DNA of 64,000 nt from Caldilineaceae bacterium. GTDB taxonomy: Bacteria; Chloroflexota; Anaerolineae; Caldilineales; Caldilineaceae. The stretch is taken from the NCBI GenBank assembly GCA_018003515.1, contig JAGNDO010000009.1:50440-114439 (forward strand), written 5' to 3'. The notes below the pieces were generated by a model that saw only the letters and a list, made by a program, of their open reading frames with translations, did no database searches and had not been told where the DNA came from. How positions within the stretch are numbered: the stretch's first letter is position 1; the number at the start of each line of letters is the position of its first letter. The position numbers were made by a program, and so were the translations under genes. Positions 52,393 through 60,606 of the stretch are shown here, piece by piece.

Positions 52393-52829
52393 GCTTCGGT
52401 CGGGCGGACGCGGCCCCGCACCATGAGGCGGCTGGGGTCCGGCGGGGTCACGAAGCCCTGGGTGGCATAGAGGCCGTGGGCGTCACGGGTATAGAGGAGC
52501 CAGTTTTTTAGATCCTGGAAGGGTTCAAAATGGACCACTTCGGCGATCATCCACTTGCCCAACCCCCGTCCCTGATAGGCGGGCAGCACATAGACATCGG
52601 CCAAATAGGCCGTCGTGGTAAAGTCGGTCACCACCCGGGTCAGACCGATCTGGGCGTCGTTGTGATAGAGGCCGAAGCAAAAAGAGTGGGCCAAGCCGAG
52701 CGCAAGCCGCTCTTGTGTACGGTTGCCGTTCCAATAGGTGGTTTTGAGAAAGGCGAAGATGGCATCCACATCCAGCCGGGCCGGGTCGGTGGAGAGCAGG
52801 ATGTCGTCACGCCAGATTTCGTAGATCAT
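52389..52829 (-). CDS. GNAT-family N-acetyltransferase
   Basis: 146 residues. The GNAT acetyl-CoA segment is visible as ADVYVLPAYQGRGLGKWMIA, preceded by the strand GLTRVVTDFTTTAY and followed by NWLLYTRDAHGLYATQGF. It belongs to the group with an N-terminal extension used on small amines or proteins; substrate not known. Translation is coupled on both sides: its ATG overlaps the NUDIX stop and its stop overlaps the mvk start. Confidence 0.88.
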   Translation of the reverse strand: MIYEIWRDDILLSTDPARLDVDAIFAFLKTTYWNGNRTQERLALGLAHSFCFGLYHNDAQIGLTRVVTDFTTTAYLADVYVLPAYQGRGLGKWMIAEVVHFEPFQDLKNWLLYTRDAHGLYATQGFVTPPDPSRLMVRGRVRPTEA

Positions 52830-53272
52830 AGGGCCTCTCGCAGGGCGATGGGGAAGAGGTGGATGCCCCGTTGGGCCAAATCCGCCGGGCTGACCCAGTG
52901 GGCCTCCAAGTGGGGTGGGTTGTTGTCGGTGACGATGAAGATCTCCTGCTCGTAGAGGGCCGGGTCCACAAAGGAGACCTCCCACAGAAACATGATCTGG
53001 TGGGAGATTTCGCCCTCTTCGTTGATATAGATATTCTCGGCCACATCCAGGATGCGGTGAGACTCGATCTCCACGCCCAGTTCTTCCCGGATCTCCCGAT
53101 GCACCGCGGCCCGGCTGGTCTCGCCATAGTCGATGCCGCCCCCGGCGGGACGATAGTAGGGTTCATCCGTGCCGTGGCGGTTAAAGCAGACGGCCAGAAT
53201 GGTGTCGTTTTGGGGATGGCGGATCACGGCCAGGGCGACCGGGCGGGGACGTTTTTCAAAGGATGTTAGCAT
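52826..53272 (-). CDS. NUDIX hydrolase
   Basis: 148 residues. The Nudix box GX5EX7REUXEEXGU is intact as GGGIDYGETSRAAVHREIRE followed by ELG. It hydrolyses a nucleoside-diphosphate-linked compound, substrate undefined. Start at 53272 has GGAGAAAA upstream. First gene of the NUDIX-GNAT-mvk operon. The region upstream to kynureninase holds a cluster of hairpins. Confidence 0.92.
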   Translation of the reverse strand: MLTSFEKRPRPVALAVIRHPQNDTILAVCFNRHGTDEPYYRPAGGGIDYGETSRAAVHREIREELGVEIESHRILDVAENIYINEEGEISHQIMFLWEVSFVDPALYEQEIFIVTDNNPPHLEAHWVSPADLAQRGIHLFPIALREAL

Positions 53273-53289
53273 AGAATTTTCTCCGAAAA

Positions 53290-53395
53290 CAGGACTCGTT
53301 CCCACGCTCCGCGTGGGAACGCAAACGGGCGCTCTGCGCCCCTCGGCGCAGAGCGCCCATTAACGCACCCACGCTCTGCGTGGGTGCGAGCCATT
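53290..53395. repeat. Clustered hairpins CCCACGCTCCGCGTGGGA, second cluster
   Basis: Three successive palindromes: TTCCCACGCTCCGCGTGGGA, GGGCGCTCTGCGCC with GGCGCAGAGCGCCC, and CACCCACGCTCTGCGTGGGT. Closely related to 36088-36205. It lies between the NUDIX and kynureninase genes. Confidence 0.85.
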
Positions 53396-53398
53396 AAC

Positions 53399-54667
53399 CT
53401 ACGTTACCGCCGGGCCGCCGTCGGGCCGTAGATAGGGCAGGTGCAAGCCCTCTTCTACAATGCGGGCCATGCGTTGGACGGCTTGGTGAATGTCGCTAAA
53501 TGTTGTGTACAAGGGCGCAATCCCCAGGCGGATGTTGTCCGGGGCGCGGAAGTCGGGGATGATGTTCATGTTGTTGATCATGGCCAGGTCGATGGCCAGG
53601 CCGTCTGCATGGCCCAGGGAGACGTGGGATCCCCGCCAGCGTGCGTCCCTGGGCGAGTTGAGGGTGAAGCCCAGATCCGCCAGTTGCGCCCCCCAGAGGT
53701 CGATCAGATAGTCGGTTTGGGCCACAGATTTGGCCCGCACCCGATCCATCCCGGCTTCCAAAAGCAGATCCACCCCCGGCTCGATCAAGGCCAAGGAGAG
53801 CATGGGCGGTGTGCCGGTGAGGAAGCGGCGAACCCCGGCTTCGGGGCGATAGTTCAGGCCGAAATCGAAGGGATTGGCCCGGCCCAGCCAGCCGGAGATG
53901 GGGTTGCCGAGTTGCTCTTGCAGATCCCGGCGCACATAAAGGAAGGCGGGCGCGCCCGGTCCGCCGTTGAGGTATTTGTACGTGCAGCCGATGGCTAGAT
54001 CCGCGCCGGAGCCGTTGAGATCCACGGGCACGGCCCCCACAGAATGGCTCAGATCCCACAGCACCAACCCGCCCACATCATGCACGGCCTGGGAAACCCC
54101 GGCCATGTCATACACATACCCGCTCTTGAAAACCGTGTGGGAAAGCGTAACCAACGCCACATCCCCGTCCACCCCGTCCACAAGAGCCTGGGCCGGACCA
54201 TGAATCCCATCCAACGACGGCACAACCTCCACCCGGTGGCGTCCGCCCAGCAGATCCACAATGCCGTCCAGCACATACAGATCCGACGGAAAGTTGAGAT
54301 CATCCGTAAGAATGCGGGTGCGATCCGGCCGGGCGCGCAGGGCGGCCACGGCCAGCTTGAAGAGGTTGACCGACGTGGAATCGGCCACGATCACCTCGTC
54401 CGGTTGCGCCCCGATCAGGCGGGCGATCTTGGCCCCGATGCGCTGGGGGGCTTCCCACCAGCCTTCGTTCCAACTGCGGATCAGCCGATCCCCCCACTGG
54501 CGTTGCACCAGATCCGCGGCCAGATCCGCCGCGGCCGCGGGCATACGCCCCAAGGAGTTGCCATCCAAATAGATCAGATCCGGGTCGGTGATGACGAAGC
54601 GACCCCGAAAGACGGATAAGGGATCTTGGGCGTCGAGTTGGCGGGCGTGGGCGAGTGTGGTTGGCAT
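53399..54667 (-). CDS. kynU: Kynureninase
   Basis: 422-residue PLP enzyme that cleaves kynurenine or hydroxykynurenine to anthranilates and alanine. Family text: FVITDPDLIYLDGNSLGRMP at the start, VIVADSTSVNLFKLAVAALR, LVLWDLSHSVGAVPVDL, and the PLP lysine segment GCTYKYLNGGPGAPAFLYV. Length is normal. AAGGA lies before the ATG. No tryptophan dioxygenase or formamidase is adjacent, so its source of kynurenine is unknown. Confidence 0.93.
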   Translation of the reverse strand: MPTTLAHARQLDAQDPLSVFRGRFVITDPDLIYLDGNSLGRMPAAAADLAADLVQRQWGDRLIRSWNEGWWEAPQRIGAKIARLIGAQPDEVIVADSTSVNLFKLAVAALRARPDRTRILTDDLNFPSDLYVLDGIVDLLGGRHRVEVVPSLDGIHGPAQALVDGVDGDVALVTLSHTVFKSGYVYDMAGVSQAVHDVGGLVLWDLSHSVGAVPVDLNGSGADLAIGCTYKYLNGGPGAPAFLYVRRDLQEQLGNPISGWLGRANPFDFGLNYRPEAGVRRFLTGTPPMLSLALIEPGVDLLLEAGMDRVRAKSVAQTDYLIDLWGAQLADLGFTLNSPRDARWRGSHVSLGHADGLAIDLAMINNMNIIPDFRAPDNIRLGIAPLYTTFSDIHQAVQRMARIVEEGLHLPYLRPDGGPAVT

Positions 54668-54680
54668 GGGCGGGGTCCTT

Positions 54681-54751
54681 TTATCGAGTATCGTGTATCG
54701 AGTATTTTGATCTCGTCAACACGAAAATACTCGATACACGATACTCAATAT
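54681..54751. repeat. Family R2 inverted repeat between kynU and GDPD gene
   Basis: TTATCGAGTATCGTGTATCG and its complement CGATACACGATACTCAATA with an 18-base interior; the right arm touches the GDPD stop. Confidence 0.85.
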
Positions 54752-55479
54752 CACGAAAGCGCCGCCATCAACTCGTCCGGCACATCGGACATGAGTACGT
54801 CCACGCCCAGGGCGGCCAGGCGGCGGGCGTCTTCGATTTCGTTGACGGTCCAGGTGTTGACGTTGCAGCCGTGGGTGCGGCCCCAGGCCATTGTCTCGGC
54901 GTCGATCAGGCGGTATTCCGGGTGGATGGCTTGGGGGGCGATGATGGCGGTCATCCAGGCCACGCGCAGATAGACGGGCAGGGGGCGATAGTAGAGCAGC
55001 CCCAGGGCGATACGGGGGTCCGTGTGGCGCATGGCGATCAGGCTGATGGGGTTGAAGCTGGACACAATGACCTGATCGTAGAGGTTGCGCTCCCGGATCA
55101 CGGCGGCCACCGGGGCCACCTGGTTGCCGCCTTCCGGGTCTTCGCTCTTGATCTCGATATTGACGATGCAGCGATCCCCGATCAGATCCAGCACCTGGGC
55201 CAAGGTGGGTACCCCCACCCCGGCAAAGGCTGGGCTGAAATGGCTGCCGGCGTCCAAGGCGGCCAACTGGGCCGTGGTGAAGCGCTCCACCCGCCCACTG
55301 CCGCTGGTGGTCTTGTCCACGGTGAAGTCGTGGATCACCACCAGATCCCCGTCTGCGCTGAGGTGGACATCAAGCTCGATGCCGTCCACACCCATCTCCA
55401 GGGCTTTTTGAAAGGCGGGCATGGTGTTCTCCGGGGCGGCGCGCCGGGCTCCCCGGTGGGCATAAATTTGGGTGGGCAT
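54751..55479 (-). CDS. Glycerophosphodiester phosphodiesterase
   Basis: 242 residues. Catalytic motif [19 protein letters not shown] and metal ligands in [20 protein letters not shown] are intact, with NIEIKSED later. It splits glycerophosphodiesters to glycerol-3-phosphate and an alcohol. No signal peptide, so cytoplasmic. The family C-terminus [20 protein letters not shown] is present. GGAGAA precedes the ATG. Confidence 0.94.
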   Translation of the reverse strand: MPTQIYAHRGARRAAPENTMPAFQKALEMGVDGIELDVHLSADGDLVVIHDFTVDKTTSGSGRVERFTTAQLAALDAGSHFSPAFAGVGVPTLAQVLDLIGDRCIVNIEIKSEDPEGGNQVAPVAAVIRERNLYDQVIVSSFNPISLIAMRHTDPRIALGLLYYRPLPVYLRVAWMTAIIAPQAIHPEYRLIDAETMAWGRTHGCNVNTWTVNEIEDARRLAALGVDVLMSDVPDELMAALS

Positions 55480-55495
55480 GGGTGATTCTCCGTGC

Positions 55496-55577
55496 GAGAT
55501 GTGAGGTGCGGGTTATGAGATGCGAGGTGCGAGATGCGGGGTAGCTATCTCGCATCTCACATCTCGCATCTCGCATC
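55496..55577. repeat. Inverted repeat of GAGATGCGAGATG subrepeats
   Basis: Left GAGATGTGAGGTGCGGGTTA and onwards; right ATCTCGCATCTCACATCTCG and onwards. The arms are made of 9-mers of the form TGAGATGCG. Lies between the GDPD and SufT-like genes. Confidence 0.85.
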
Positions 55578-55981
55578 TATCCTCCGAATAGACGACCGAG
55601 TAAACTTTTCTTCTTTTTGGGCGGCGGGGGCGGGATGGGCAGGTCGATCTCCAGTTCTGGCTCTTCTTCCGCCTCCAAGATGCCCAGTTCCCGCTTGAGG
55701 TCGTCGGTCATGGCGTCCGGGGTCCACATGGGTTCCCAGACGATGTTGACGACCACCGCGGTGGCCCCCTCTTCGACCATGACATCTTCCACATTTTTGA
55801 TGATCTGTGGCCCAAGGGGACATTGGGGCGAGGTCAAGGTCATGGTCACGTCCACGGCATTGCCGGGCAGAACCTCCACGCCGTAGACCAGGCCCAGATC
55901 GACGATATTTTGATAGATTTCTGGGTCGATCACCCGTTTTAGGGCTTCCCGGAGATCCGGGCCGTTCAGTGTTTCTGACAT
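55577..55981 (-). CDS. SufT/MIP18-type (DUF59) metal-sulfur assembly factor
   Basis: 134 residues. DUF59 core: REALKRVIDPEIYQNIVDLG, VDVTMTLTSPQCPLGPQI (the reactive cysteine), VVVNIVWEPMWTPDAM. These proteins help mature iron-sulfur proteins. A 30-residue C-terminal tail of acidic residues then PIPPPPPKKKKSLLGRLFGG is unusual and looks like a flexible linker ending in a short amphipathic helix. GAGGAG precedes the ATG. Another DUF59 domain is fused in Mrp at 11058. Confidence 0.88.
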   Translation of the reverse strand: MSETLNGPDLREALKRVIDPEIYQNIVDLGLVYGVEVLPGNAVDVTMTLTSPQCPLGPQIIKNVEDVMVEEGATAVVVNIVWEPMWTPDAMTDDLKRELGILEAEEEPELEIDLPIPPPPPKKKKSLLGRLFGG

Positions 55982-55994
55982 ACGGTTGTACTCC

Positions 55995-56399
55995 TCATCT
56001 GTGCTGCTTTTGCAGCAGTTCGATCATCATGCCGTGGGTGGCCTTGGGGTGGACAAAGGCCACCAGGCCATGCACACCCTGGCGGGGGGTTTCGTCGATC
56101 AGTTGCACCCCATCGGCTTTGAGTTGGGCCAAGGCCGCCACCAGATCTGCCACTTCGTAGGCGATGTGGTGGGTGCCCTCCCCCCGCTTGGCCAGATAGC
56201 GGGCCGTGCCGCTCTCGGCGTCCGTGGGGGCGATCAGCTCGATGGTGCTGTTGTGGGCGTCCAAAAAGGCGGCTTCCACTTTCTGCTCCGGGATCATCAC
56301 CCGTTCCAGCAGGGTGAAGCCCAATTGATCTCGATAGGTTTTCAGGCTTTCGTCAATGCTGTTGACCACGATGCCTACGTGATCCATGCGGTTAAACAT
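55995..56399 (-). CDS. mce: Methylmalonyl-CoA epimerase
   Basis: 134-residue VOC-fold enzyme that interconverts (R)- and (S)-methylmalonyl-CoA. Visible: MDHVGIVVNSIDESLKTYRD, the metal/catalytic text STIELIAPTD, GEGTHHIAYEVADL and the end AFVHPKATHGMMIELLQK. It lies 115 bases downstream of HicB and the mutase gene on the same strand, so the pair completes the propionyl-CoA to succinyl-CoA route. Its ribosome site is weak. Confidence 0.94.
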   Translation of the reverse strand: MFNRMDHVGIVVNSIDESLKTYRDQLGFTLLERVMIPEQKVEAAFLDAHNSTIELIAPTDAESGTARYLAKRGEGTHHIAYEVADLVAALAQLKADGVQLIDETPRQGVHGLVAFVHPKATHGMMIELLQKQHR

Positions 56400-56514
56400 A
56401 GTTGAGTCCGTTCTTTATGCTGAAGGGTTGGCGACTATCATCTTTAGCTGCCTTCCCCAGTCGACCCGCCAGGTCACGGACCTGGCTAGAGCAAATAACA
56501 AGACGCCTTGCTTT

Positions 56515-56709
56515 TCAGGCAGGGACCGGATCGCCAAACTCCCTTGCGGTGTCAACCCACAAGCTGATGGCCGTTTTGGCATTTGCCAAGGCCGACTCCA
56601 ACGTTTCACCGTGGGCCATGCAGCCCGGCAACGCTGGCACGATGGCGACAAAGACTTGGTCCTCATCGTTCCAACACAGCGAAATGGCATAGCGAGGGTC
56701 ATCTACCAT
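56515..56709 (-). CDS. HicB-type antitoxin, lone
   Basis: 64 residues with the HicB pattern: YAISLCWNDEDQVFVAIVPA, LPGCMAHGETLESALANAKT, AISLWVDTA. No HicA toxin is found on either side. The ATG is one base after the mutase stop, so translation is probably coupled to the mutase. It could be a free antitoxin or a protein recruited as a regulator. Confidence 0.75.
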   Translation of the reverse strand: MVDDPRYAISLCWNDEDQVFVAIVPALPGCMAHGETLESALANAKTAISLWVDTAREFGDPVPA

Positions 56710-56710
56710 C

Positions 56711-58417
56711 TTACACCCAATTCCCCGGCTCGTACTCCCCAAACACCCGGCGCAACACATTGCAGATCTCGCCCAACGTGGCATAGGCCTCCACGGCCTC
56801 CACAAAGAGGGGCATGAGGGAGGCGTCGGGATCTTGGGCGGCGGTCTCGATCTTGCCCAGGATGGCGGTGACGGCGGCGTTGTCCCGGCTATCCCGCAGG
56901 GCTTTGAGGGCGGCTACCTGGGAAATCTGCACACTCTCGTCCACCCGCAGCAGTCCTTCGATGGGCGATTCCTCGGTCTGGAATTTGTTGACGCCCACGA
57001 CCACGGCGTCGTTGCTCTCCACGGCCAGTTGAGCCTTGTAGGCGGCGTCCTGGATCTCCCGCTGCACGAAGCCGGCTTCCACGGCCCGCAACGCGCCGCC
57101 CAGATCGTCGATGCGGCGGATGTAGTCCACGGCGTCGGCCTCGATGCGGTCGGTCAGCCATTCGATGTAGTAGCTGCCGCCCAGGGGGTCCACCGTGTCC
57201 GCCGCGCCGCTTTCGTGGGCGATGATCTGCTGGGTGCGCAGGGCGATCTCCACGGCATGCTCGGTGGGCAGGGCCAGGGCTTCGTCACGGGAGTTGGTGT
57301 GTAGGCTTTGGGTGCCGCCCAGCACAGCGGCCAGGGCCTGGAGGGTGACGCGCACGATGTTGTTGTCCGGCTGCTGGGCGGTGAGGGTGCTGCCGCCGGT
57401 CTGCGTATGGAAGCGCATTCGCCAGCTTCCCGGTTTTTTGGCCCCAAAGCGCTCTCGCATAATGGTGGCCCAGAGGCGACGGGCGGCGCGGAATTTTGCT
57501 ACTTCTTCTAAAAAATTATTGTGGGCGTTGAAGAAGAAACTGAGTTGATCCGCAAAAAGGTCCACATCCAGCCCGGCGTCCGTGGCCTGTTTGACATATT
57601 CGATGGCGTTGGCCAGGGTGAAGGCCACCTCCTGGGCGGCGGTGCTGCCCGCCTCGCGGATGTGATAGCCGCTGATGGAGATGGTGTTCCACTTGGGCGT
57701 CTCCGCCGCGCTGAAGCGGAAGATGTCGGTGATCAAACGCATGGACGGCACGGGCGGGAAGATGTAGGTGCCCCGGGCGATGTATTCCTTCAAAATGTCG
57801 TTTTGGATGGTCCCCCGCAGCTCGCTGACCGGGACACCCTGCTGTTTGGCCACGGCGATCACCATAGCCAGCAGCACCGCAGCCGGCGCGTTGATGGTCA
57901 TGCTGATGCTCACCTTGTCCAGGGGGATGCCACCCAGCAGGGTCTCCATGTCCCGCAGGCTGCTGATGGAGACGCCGACTTTGCCCACCTCGCCCAGGGC
58001 CATCTCGTCGTCGGCGTCGTAGCCGATCTGGGTGGGCAGGTCGAAAGCCACGGAGAGGCCGGTCTGCCCGCGCTGGATCAGGTAATGGTAGCGCTCGTTG
58101 CTCTCTGCCGCGGTGCCGAAGCCGGCATATTGGCGCATGGTCCAAAAGCGGCCCCGAAACATATTGGGCTGCACGCCCCGGGTGAAGGGATAGTCGCCGG
58201 GGAAGCCCAATTTGTCCAAATAGGCCGCACTTTCGGCGAGGCTGGGGTCCGTGCCCGTGTCCTCTGGGGTGTAGAGGGCCGCAACCGTGGTGGCGTCACT
58301 GCTGGTGGTGAAGCGGGGCTTGCGTTCGGGGAAACGCTTATTCAGTTTGTCCAAGGTATTGGTCTGCCAGGCCGCTTTCAAGGCAGCCAGTTTTGTGGGA
58401 TTTGCTTGCTCACTCAT
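56711..58417 (-). CDS. Methylmalonyl-CoA mutase large-subunit (catalytic) protein
   Basis: 568 residues, TIM-barrel catalytic part of a B12-dependent acyl-CoA mutase without the C-terminal cobalamin domain, which must be a separate gene elsewhere. Using Propionibacterium MutB numbering with a constant offset of eight, Tyr89 (Y97), Arg207 (R215 in [10 protein letters not shown]) and His244 (H252 in SGYHIREAG) are kept, arguing for methylmalonyl-CoA rather than isobutyryl-CoA. The residue at the Tyr75 position is Gln83 ([11 protein letters not shown]). It is between a nucleotidyltransferase/HEPN remnant and HicB, and epimerase follows. The length is normal for the large subunit. Confidence 0.92.
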   Translation of the reverse strand: MSEQANPTKLAALKAAWQTNTLDKLNKRFPERKPRFTTSSDATTVAALYTPEDTGTDPSLAESAAYLDKLGFPGDYPFTRGVQPNMFRGRFWTMRQYAGFGTAAESNERYHYLIQRGQTGLSVAFDLPTQIGYDADDEMALGEVGKVGVSISSLRDMETLLGGIPLDKVSISMTINAPAAVLLAMVIAVAKQQGVPVSELRGTIQNDILKEYIARGTYIFPPVPSMRLITDIFRFSAAETPKWNTISISGYHIREAGSTAAQEVAFTLANAIEYVKQATDAGLDVDLFADQLSFFFNAHNNFLEEVAKFRAARRLWATIMRERFGAKKPGSWRMRFHTQTGGSTLTAQQPDNNIVRVTLQALAAVLGGTQSLHTNSRDEALALPTEHAVEIALRTQQIIAHESGAADTVDPLGGSYYIEWLTDRIEADAVDYIRRIDDLGGALRAVEAGFVQREIQDAAYKAQLAVESNDAVVVGVNKFQTEESPIEGLLRVDESVQISQVAALKALRDSRDNAAVTAILGKIETAAQDPDASLMPLFVEAVEAYATLGEICNVLRRVFGEYEPGNWV

Positions 58418-58496
58418 TGAAAAATCCTTGTTTACGAAGGTACTCTTTGGCTATTTCAACAAACTCCTGAGCCTGGCGCAAGAAGAACGATGCCAT
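58410..58496 (-). pseudogene. Possible N-terminal remnant of a HEPN toxin
   Basis: A 28-codon frame starting at 58496 inside the end of the nucleotidyltransferase gene reads [20 protein letters not shown], then RKQGFFNE and stop. HEPN partners of such enzymes often begin with a similar helix (LxxAxExxxxAxxLL followed by GxYxxA). The frame ends just past the mutase ATG (58417). Similarity is short and judged by eye. Confidence 0.35.
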
Positions 58497-58875
58497 CTTC
58501 GGCGATGTTCCGCCACAGCAATGTGCGGTTTCTTTCGTGAAAACGCCGATTTTCCGGCCCCATGACCAGGGGGCTGAGGACTGCGTCGTGGGTGATTTCT
58601 GATCTTGAAGCGCACCGATAGATGGTGTCCAACCGGTCAACTGCCAACTCGTGATCCACCAGGACCAACAAATCCACGTCCGACTCCACCCGCACTTCTC
58701 CCCTGGCAGCGGAGCCAAAAAGCGTGACGGCCAACAATGCGCCCCCCAATTCGGCGCGTAATCCGGTCAGAAATTCCGCCACCGCCTGCCGCTCCCCCGC
58801 GGTCAAAGAGGTGACGGACAGATCGACATTTAGCCCGACCGGGGCATAGGTTGTGGGCGATAGCACCGCGGACAT
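58456..58875 (-). CDS. Nucleotidyltransferase (MNT type), probably lone
   Basis: 139 residues with the nucleotidyltransferase motif GSAARGEVRVESDVDLLVL: GS, ten residues, DVD. This is the spacing normal for MNT antitoxins, unlike the widened version at 29426. The C-terminal helices lead to a stop 38 bases before the mutase ATG. No intact HEPN toxin follows, only the remnant described. Start at 58875 is seven bases after the recR stop, so it is read from the recR transcript. Confidence 0.8.
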   Translation of the reverse strand: MSAVLSPTTYAPVGLNVDLSVTSLTAGERQAVAEFLTGLRAELGGALLAVTLFGSAARGEVRVESDVDLLVLVDHELAVDRLDTIYRCASRSEITHDAVLSPLVMGPENRRFHERNRTLLWRNIAEDGIVLLAPGSGVC

Positions 58876-58882
58876 GATTCGA

Positions 58883-59518
58883 TCACATCTCCCGCCGCCC
58901 ATTGAGGGCGTTGCTCAAAGTGACTTCGTCGGCATATTCCAGATCCCCGCCCGTGGGCAGACCCTGGGCCAGGCGGGTGACCCGGATGCCCAAGGGCTTG
59001 ATCAGTTGGGCCAAATACATGGCCGTGGCCTGACCCTCCAAGTTGGGGTTGGTGGCGACCAGCACCTCCTCGATGGGCACGGGGGCCTCCTCGCCTTCAC
59101 CGGGGGTGGTGCGCCGATCCTGGATGCGTTGAAGTAGCTCCCGAATCTTTAGCTCCTCCGGCCCAATGCCTTCCACCGGAGAGATTGAGCCATGAAGCAC
59201 ATGGTACAGCCCCTTGAACTCCCGGGTGCGCTCGATGGCCTGCACATCCAAGGGTTCTTCCACCACACAGATCACCTTCTGGTTGCGCTGGCTGTCCGTG
59301 CAGATGGCGCACGGATCTGCGTCGGCGATGTTGTGGCAGGTGGAGCAGAAGAAGGTCTTGGCCTTCAACTCCTCCAAGGCCTTGGCCAGATCCAAGGCAA
59401 TCTGCCCGTCGCTGCGCAGGAGGAAATAGGTCAACCGGCTGGCCGACTTGGGGCCAATACCGGGCAGACGGCTAAAGGCATCGATTAAATTACTGACAGG
59501 TTCGGCAAGGGGTCGCAT
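58883..59518 (-). CDS. recR: Recombination mediator RecR
   Basis: 211 residues. Helix-hairpin-helix FSRLPGIGPKSASRLTYFLL, C4 zinc finger CSTCHNIADADPCAIC, and the Toprim domain with ICVVEEPLDVQAIERT and VATNPNLEGQATAMYLAQLI. RecR with RecO loads RecA at gaps. It is in the classic order dnaX-ybaB-recR on the minus strand, interrupted by a small membrane protein. Length is normal. Confidence 0.97.
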   Translation of the reverse strand: MRPLAEPVSNLIDAFSRLPGIGPKSASRLTYFLLRSDGQIALDLAKALEELKAKTFFCSTCHNIADADPCAICTDSQRNQKVICVVEEPLDVQAIERTREFKGLYHVLHGSISPVEGIGPEELKIRELLQRIQDRRTTPGEGEEAPVPIEEVLVATNPNLEGQATAMYLAQLIKPLGIRVTRLAQGLPTGGDLEYADEVTLSNALNGRREM

Positions 59519-59557
59519 GGGCAGTCTCGTGATTGGTTAACTGACGGAGAGATTGGG

Positions 59558-59637
59558 AGATTGGGAGATTAGGCGATTGGGTGATTGGATGTCGTCTGAC
59601 GCAGACTCAATCTCTTAATCGCCTAATCTCCCAATCT
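59558..59637. repeat. Inverted repeat of AGATTGGG subrepeats
   Basis: Arms AGATTGGGAGATTAGGCGAT (59558-59577, extending one base) and the perfect complement at 59617-59637. Flanked by further AGATTGGG units. It lies between recR and the small membrane gene. Confidence 0.85.
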
Positions 59638-59644
59638 CTTTCTT

Positions 59645-59872
59645 TCAAACCCGCCCGGTATAAAGCAGCCAGGCCAGCAAAAAGGGCACAACGATGTAGG
59701 AGATCACATGCACCCAGAATCCGGCCCGCTCTCCCCAGGCCCGGCGCATGCGCTCCAATCGGCCAAAGAAGAAGCCGGGCACGGGCCACCCCAGGGCACG
59801 CCCGATGTGGGCCAACAAATAAACTACCCCCACGGTCACCATGACCAACGCAAACGTGTCGTCTCTGGCCAT
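59645..59872 (-). CDS. Small two-helix membrane protein
   Basis: 75 residues. Two membrane helices, about 7-27 (FALVMVTVGVVYLLAHIGRA) and 52-72 (VHVISYIVVPFLLAWLLYTG), with a basic loop between them (GRLERMRRAWGERAG). No motif was recognised. AAGGAATAATCGG precedes the ATG. Lies between recR and ybaB but separated by repeats. Confidence 0.55.
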   Translation of the reverse strand: MARDDTFALVMVTVGVVYLLAHIGRALGWPVPGFFFGRLERMRRAWGERAGFWVHVISYIVVPFLLAWLLYTGRV

Positions 59873-59915
59873 CCGATTATTCCTTCATCTTGTTACGGCG
59901 TTGTGTACCTACTAA

Positions 59916-60027
59916 CCCCACCCTAGCCCTCCCCAGATTGGGCAGGGAACCGACCAAGCGTGAGCGGCCATTTGCTTTGCGGCGATCAGGCTCCTCCCCC
60001 AATTTGGGGGAGGCTGGGAGGGGGTGG
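59916..60027. repeat. GC-rich palindromic repeat, family R1 copy D
   Basis: Arms nearly identical to copies A and B: ACCCCACCCTAGCCCTCCCC and AGGCTGGGAGGGGGTGG, with a unique centre. Intergenic between the small membrane gene and ybaB. A further CCACGAAG...CTTCGTGG inverted repeat follows at about 60058-60155. Confidence 0.85.
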
Positions 60028-60057
60028 TCTAGTAGTTACGCCATTGCTTGAAAAGCA

Positions 60058-60155
60058 ACCACGAAGGTGGGAAGAAGGGAAGGTTTACGAAGAAAAAGAT
60101 GTTTTACCCCATCCCTTCTTCGTGAACCTTCCCCTCTTCGTTTCTTCGTGGCTCA
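60058..60155. repeat. Inverted repeat CCACGAAGGTGGG...TTCGTGG
   Basis: Left words CCACGAAG and GAAGGGAAGGTTTACGAAG pair with CTTCGTGAACCTTCCCCTC and CTTCGTGG. It lies 24 bases downstream of the ybaB stop on the minus strand. Confidence 0.6.
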
Positions 60156-60178
60156 AATTCCTTCACTTCAGCTAAACT

Positions 60179-60556
60179 CTACAAGCCCAGCCCCGGCGGC
60201 AAACCCAGCCCGCCGGTCAGCCCGCCCATGCGCTCTTCAGCCATAGCCTGGCTCTTTTGCAGCGCGTCGTTGACCGCAGCCAGCACCAGATCCTGGAGCA
60301 TGTCCACATCTTCCGGGTCCACCACTTCGGGCTTGATCTTGATGGAGAGTACAGCCTGATGACCGTCGGCCACCACCTCCACCATGCCGCCGCCAGCCGT
60401 GCCCGTCACCTGCTCATCCCCCAGCGCGGCCTGGGCCTTCTCCATCTCTTCCTGCAACTTGATCAACTTGTTCATCATGGCAGGGTTGCCGCCAGCCGGG
60501 GATCCACCCTGGGGGCGGAAGCCGGCCCGTGGGACGTTACGATTTTTTTTAGCCAT
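60179..60556 (-). CDS. ybaB: YbaB/EbfC nucleoid-associated protein
   Basis: 125 residues. The family core is NKLIKLQEEMEKAQAALGDE, VEVVADGHQAVLSIKIKPEV and DVDMLQDLVLAAVNDALQKS. It forms dimers that bind DNA. N-terminal and C-terminal glycine-rich extensions (GFRPQGGSPAGGNP and GGLTGGLGLPPGLGL) are somewhat longer than usual. GAGGAGAAG precedes the ATG. Classic dnaX-ybaB-recR neighbour. Confidence 0.95.
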   Translation of the reverse strand: MAKKNRNVPRAGFRPQGGSPAGGNPAMMNKLIKLQEEMEKAQAALGDEQVTGTAGGGMVEVVADGHQAVLSIKIKPEVVDPEDVDMLQDLVLAAVNDALQKSQAMAEERMGGLTGGLGLPPGLGL

Positions 60557-60606
60557 TCGTCTTCTCCTCTGATTCAGTTCGTTTGATTCGGTTCGTTAAG
60601 TTGTGG

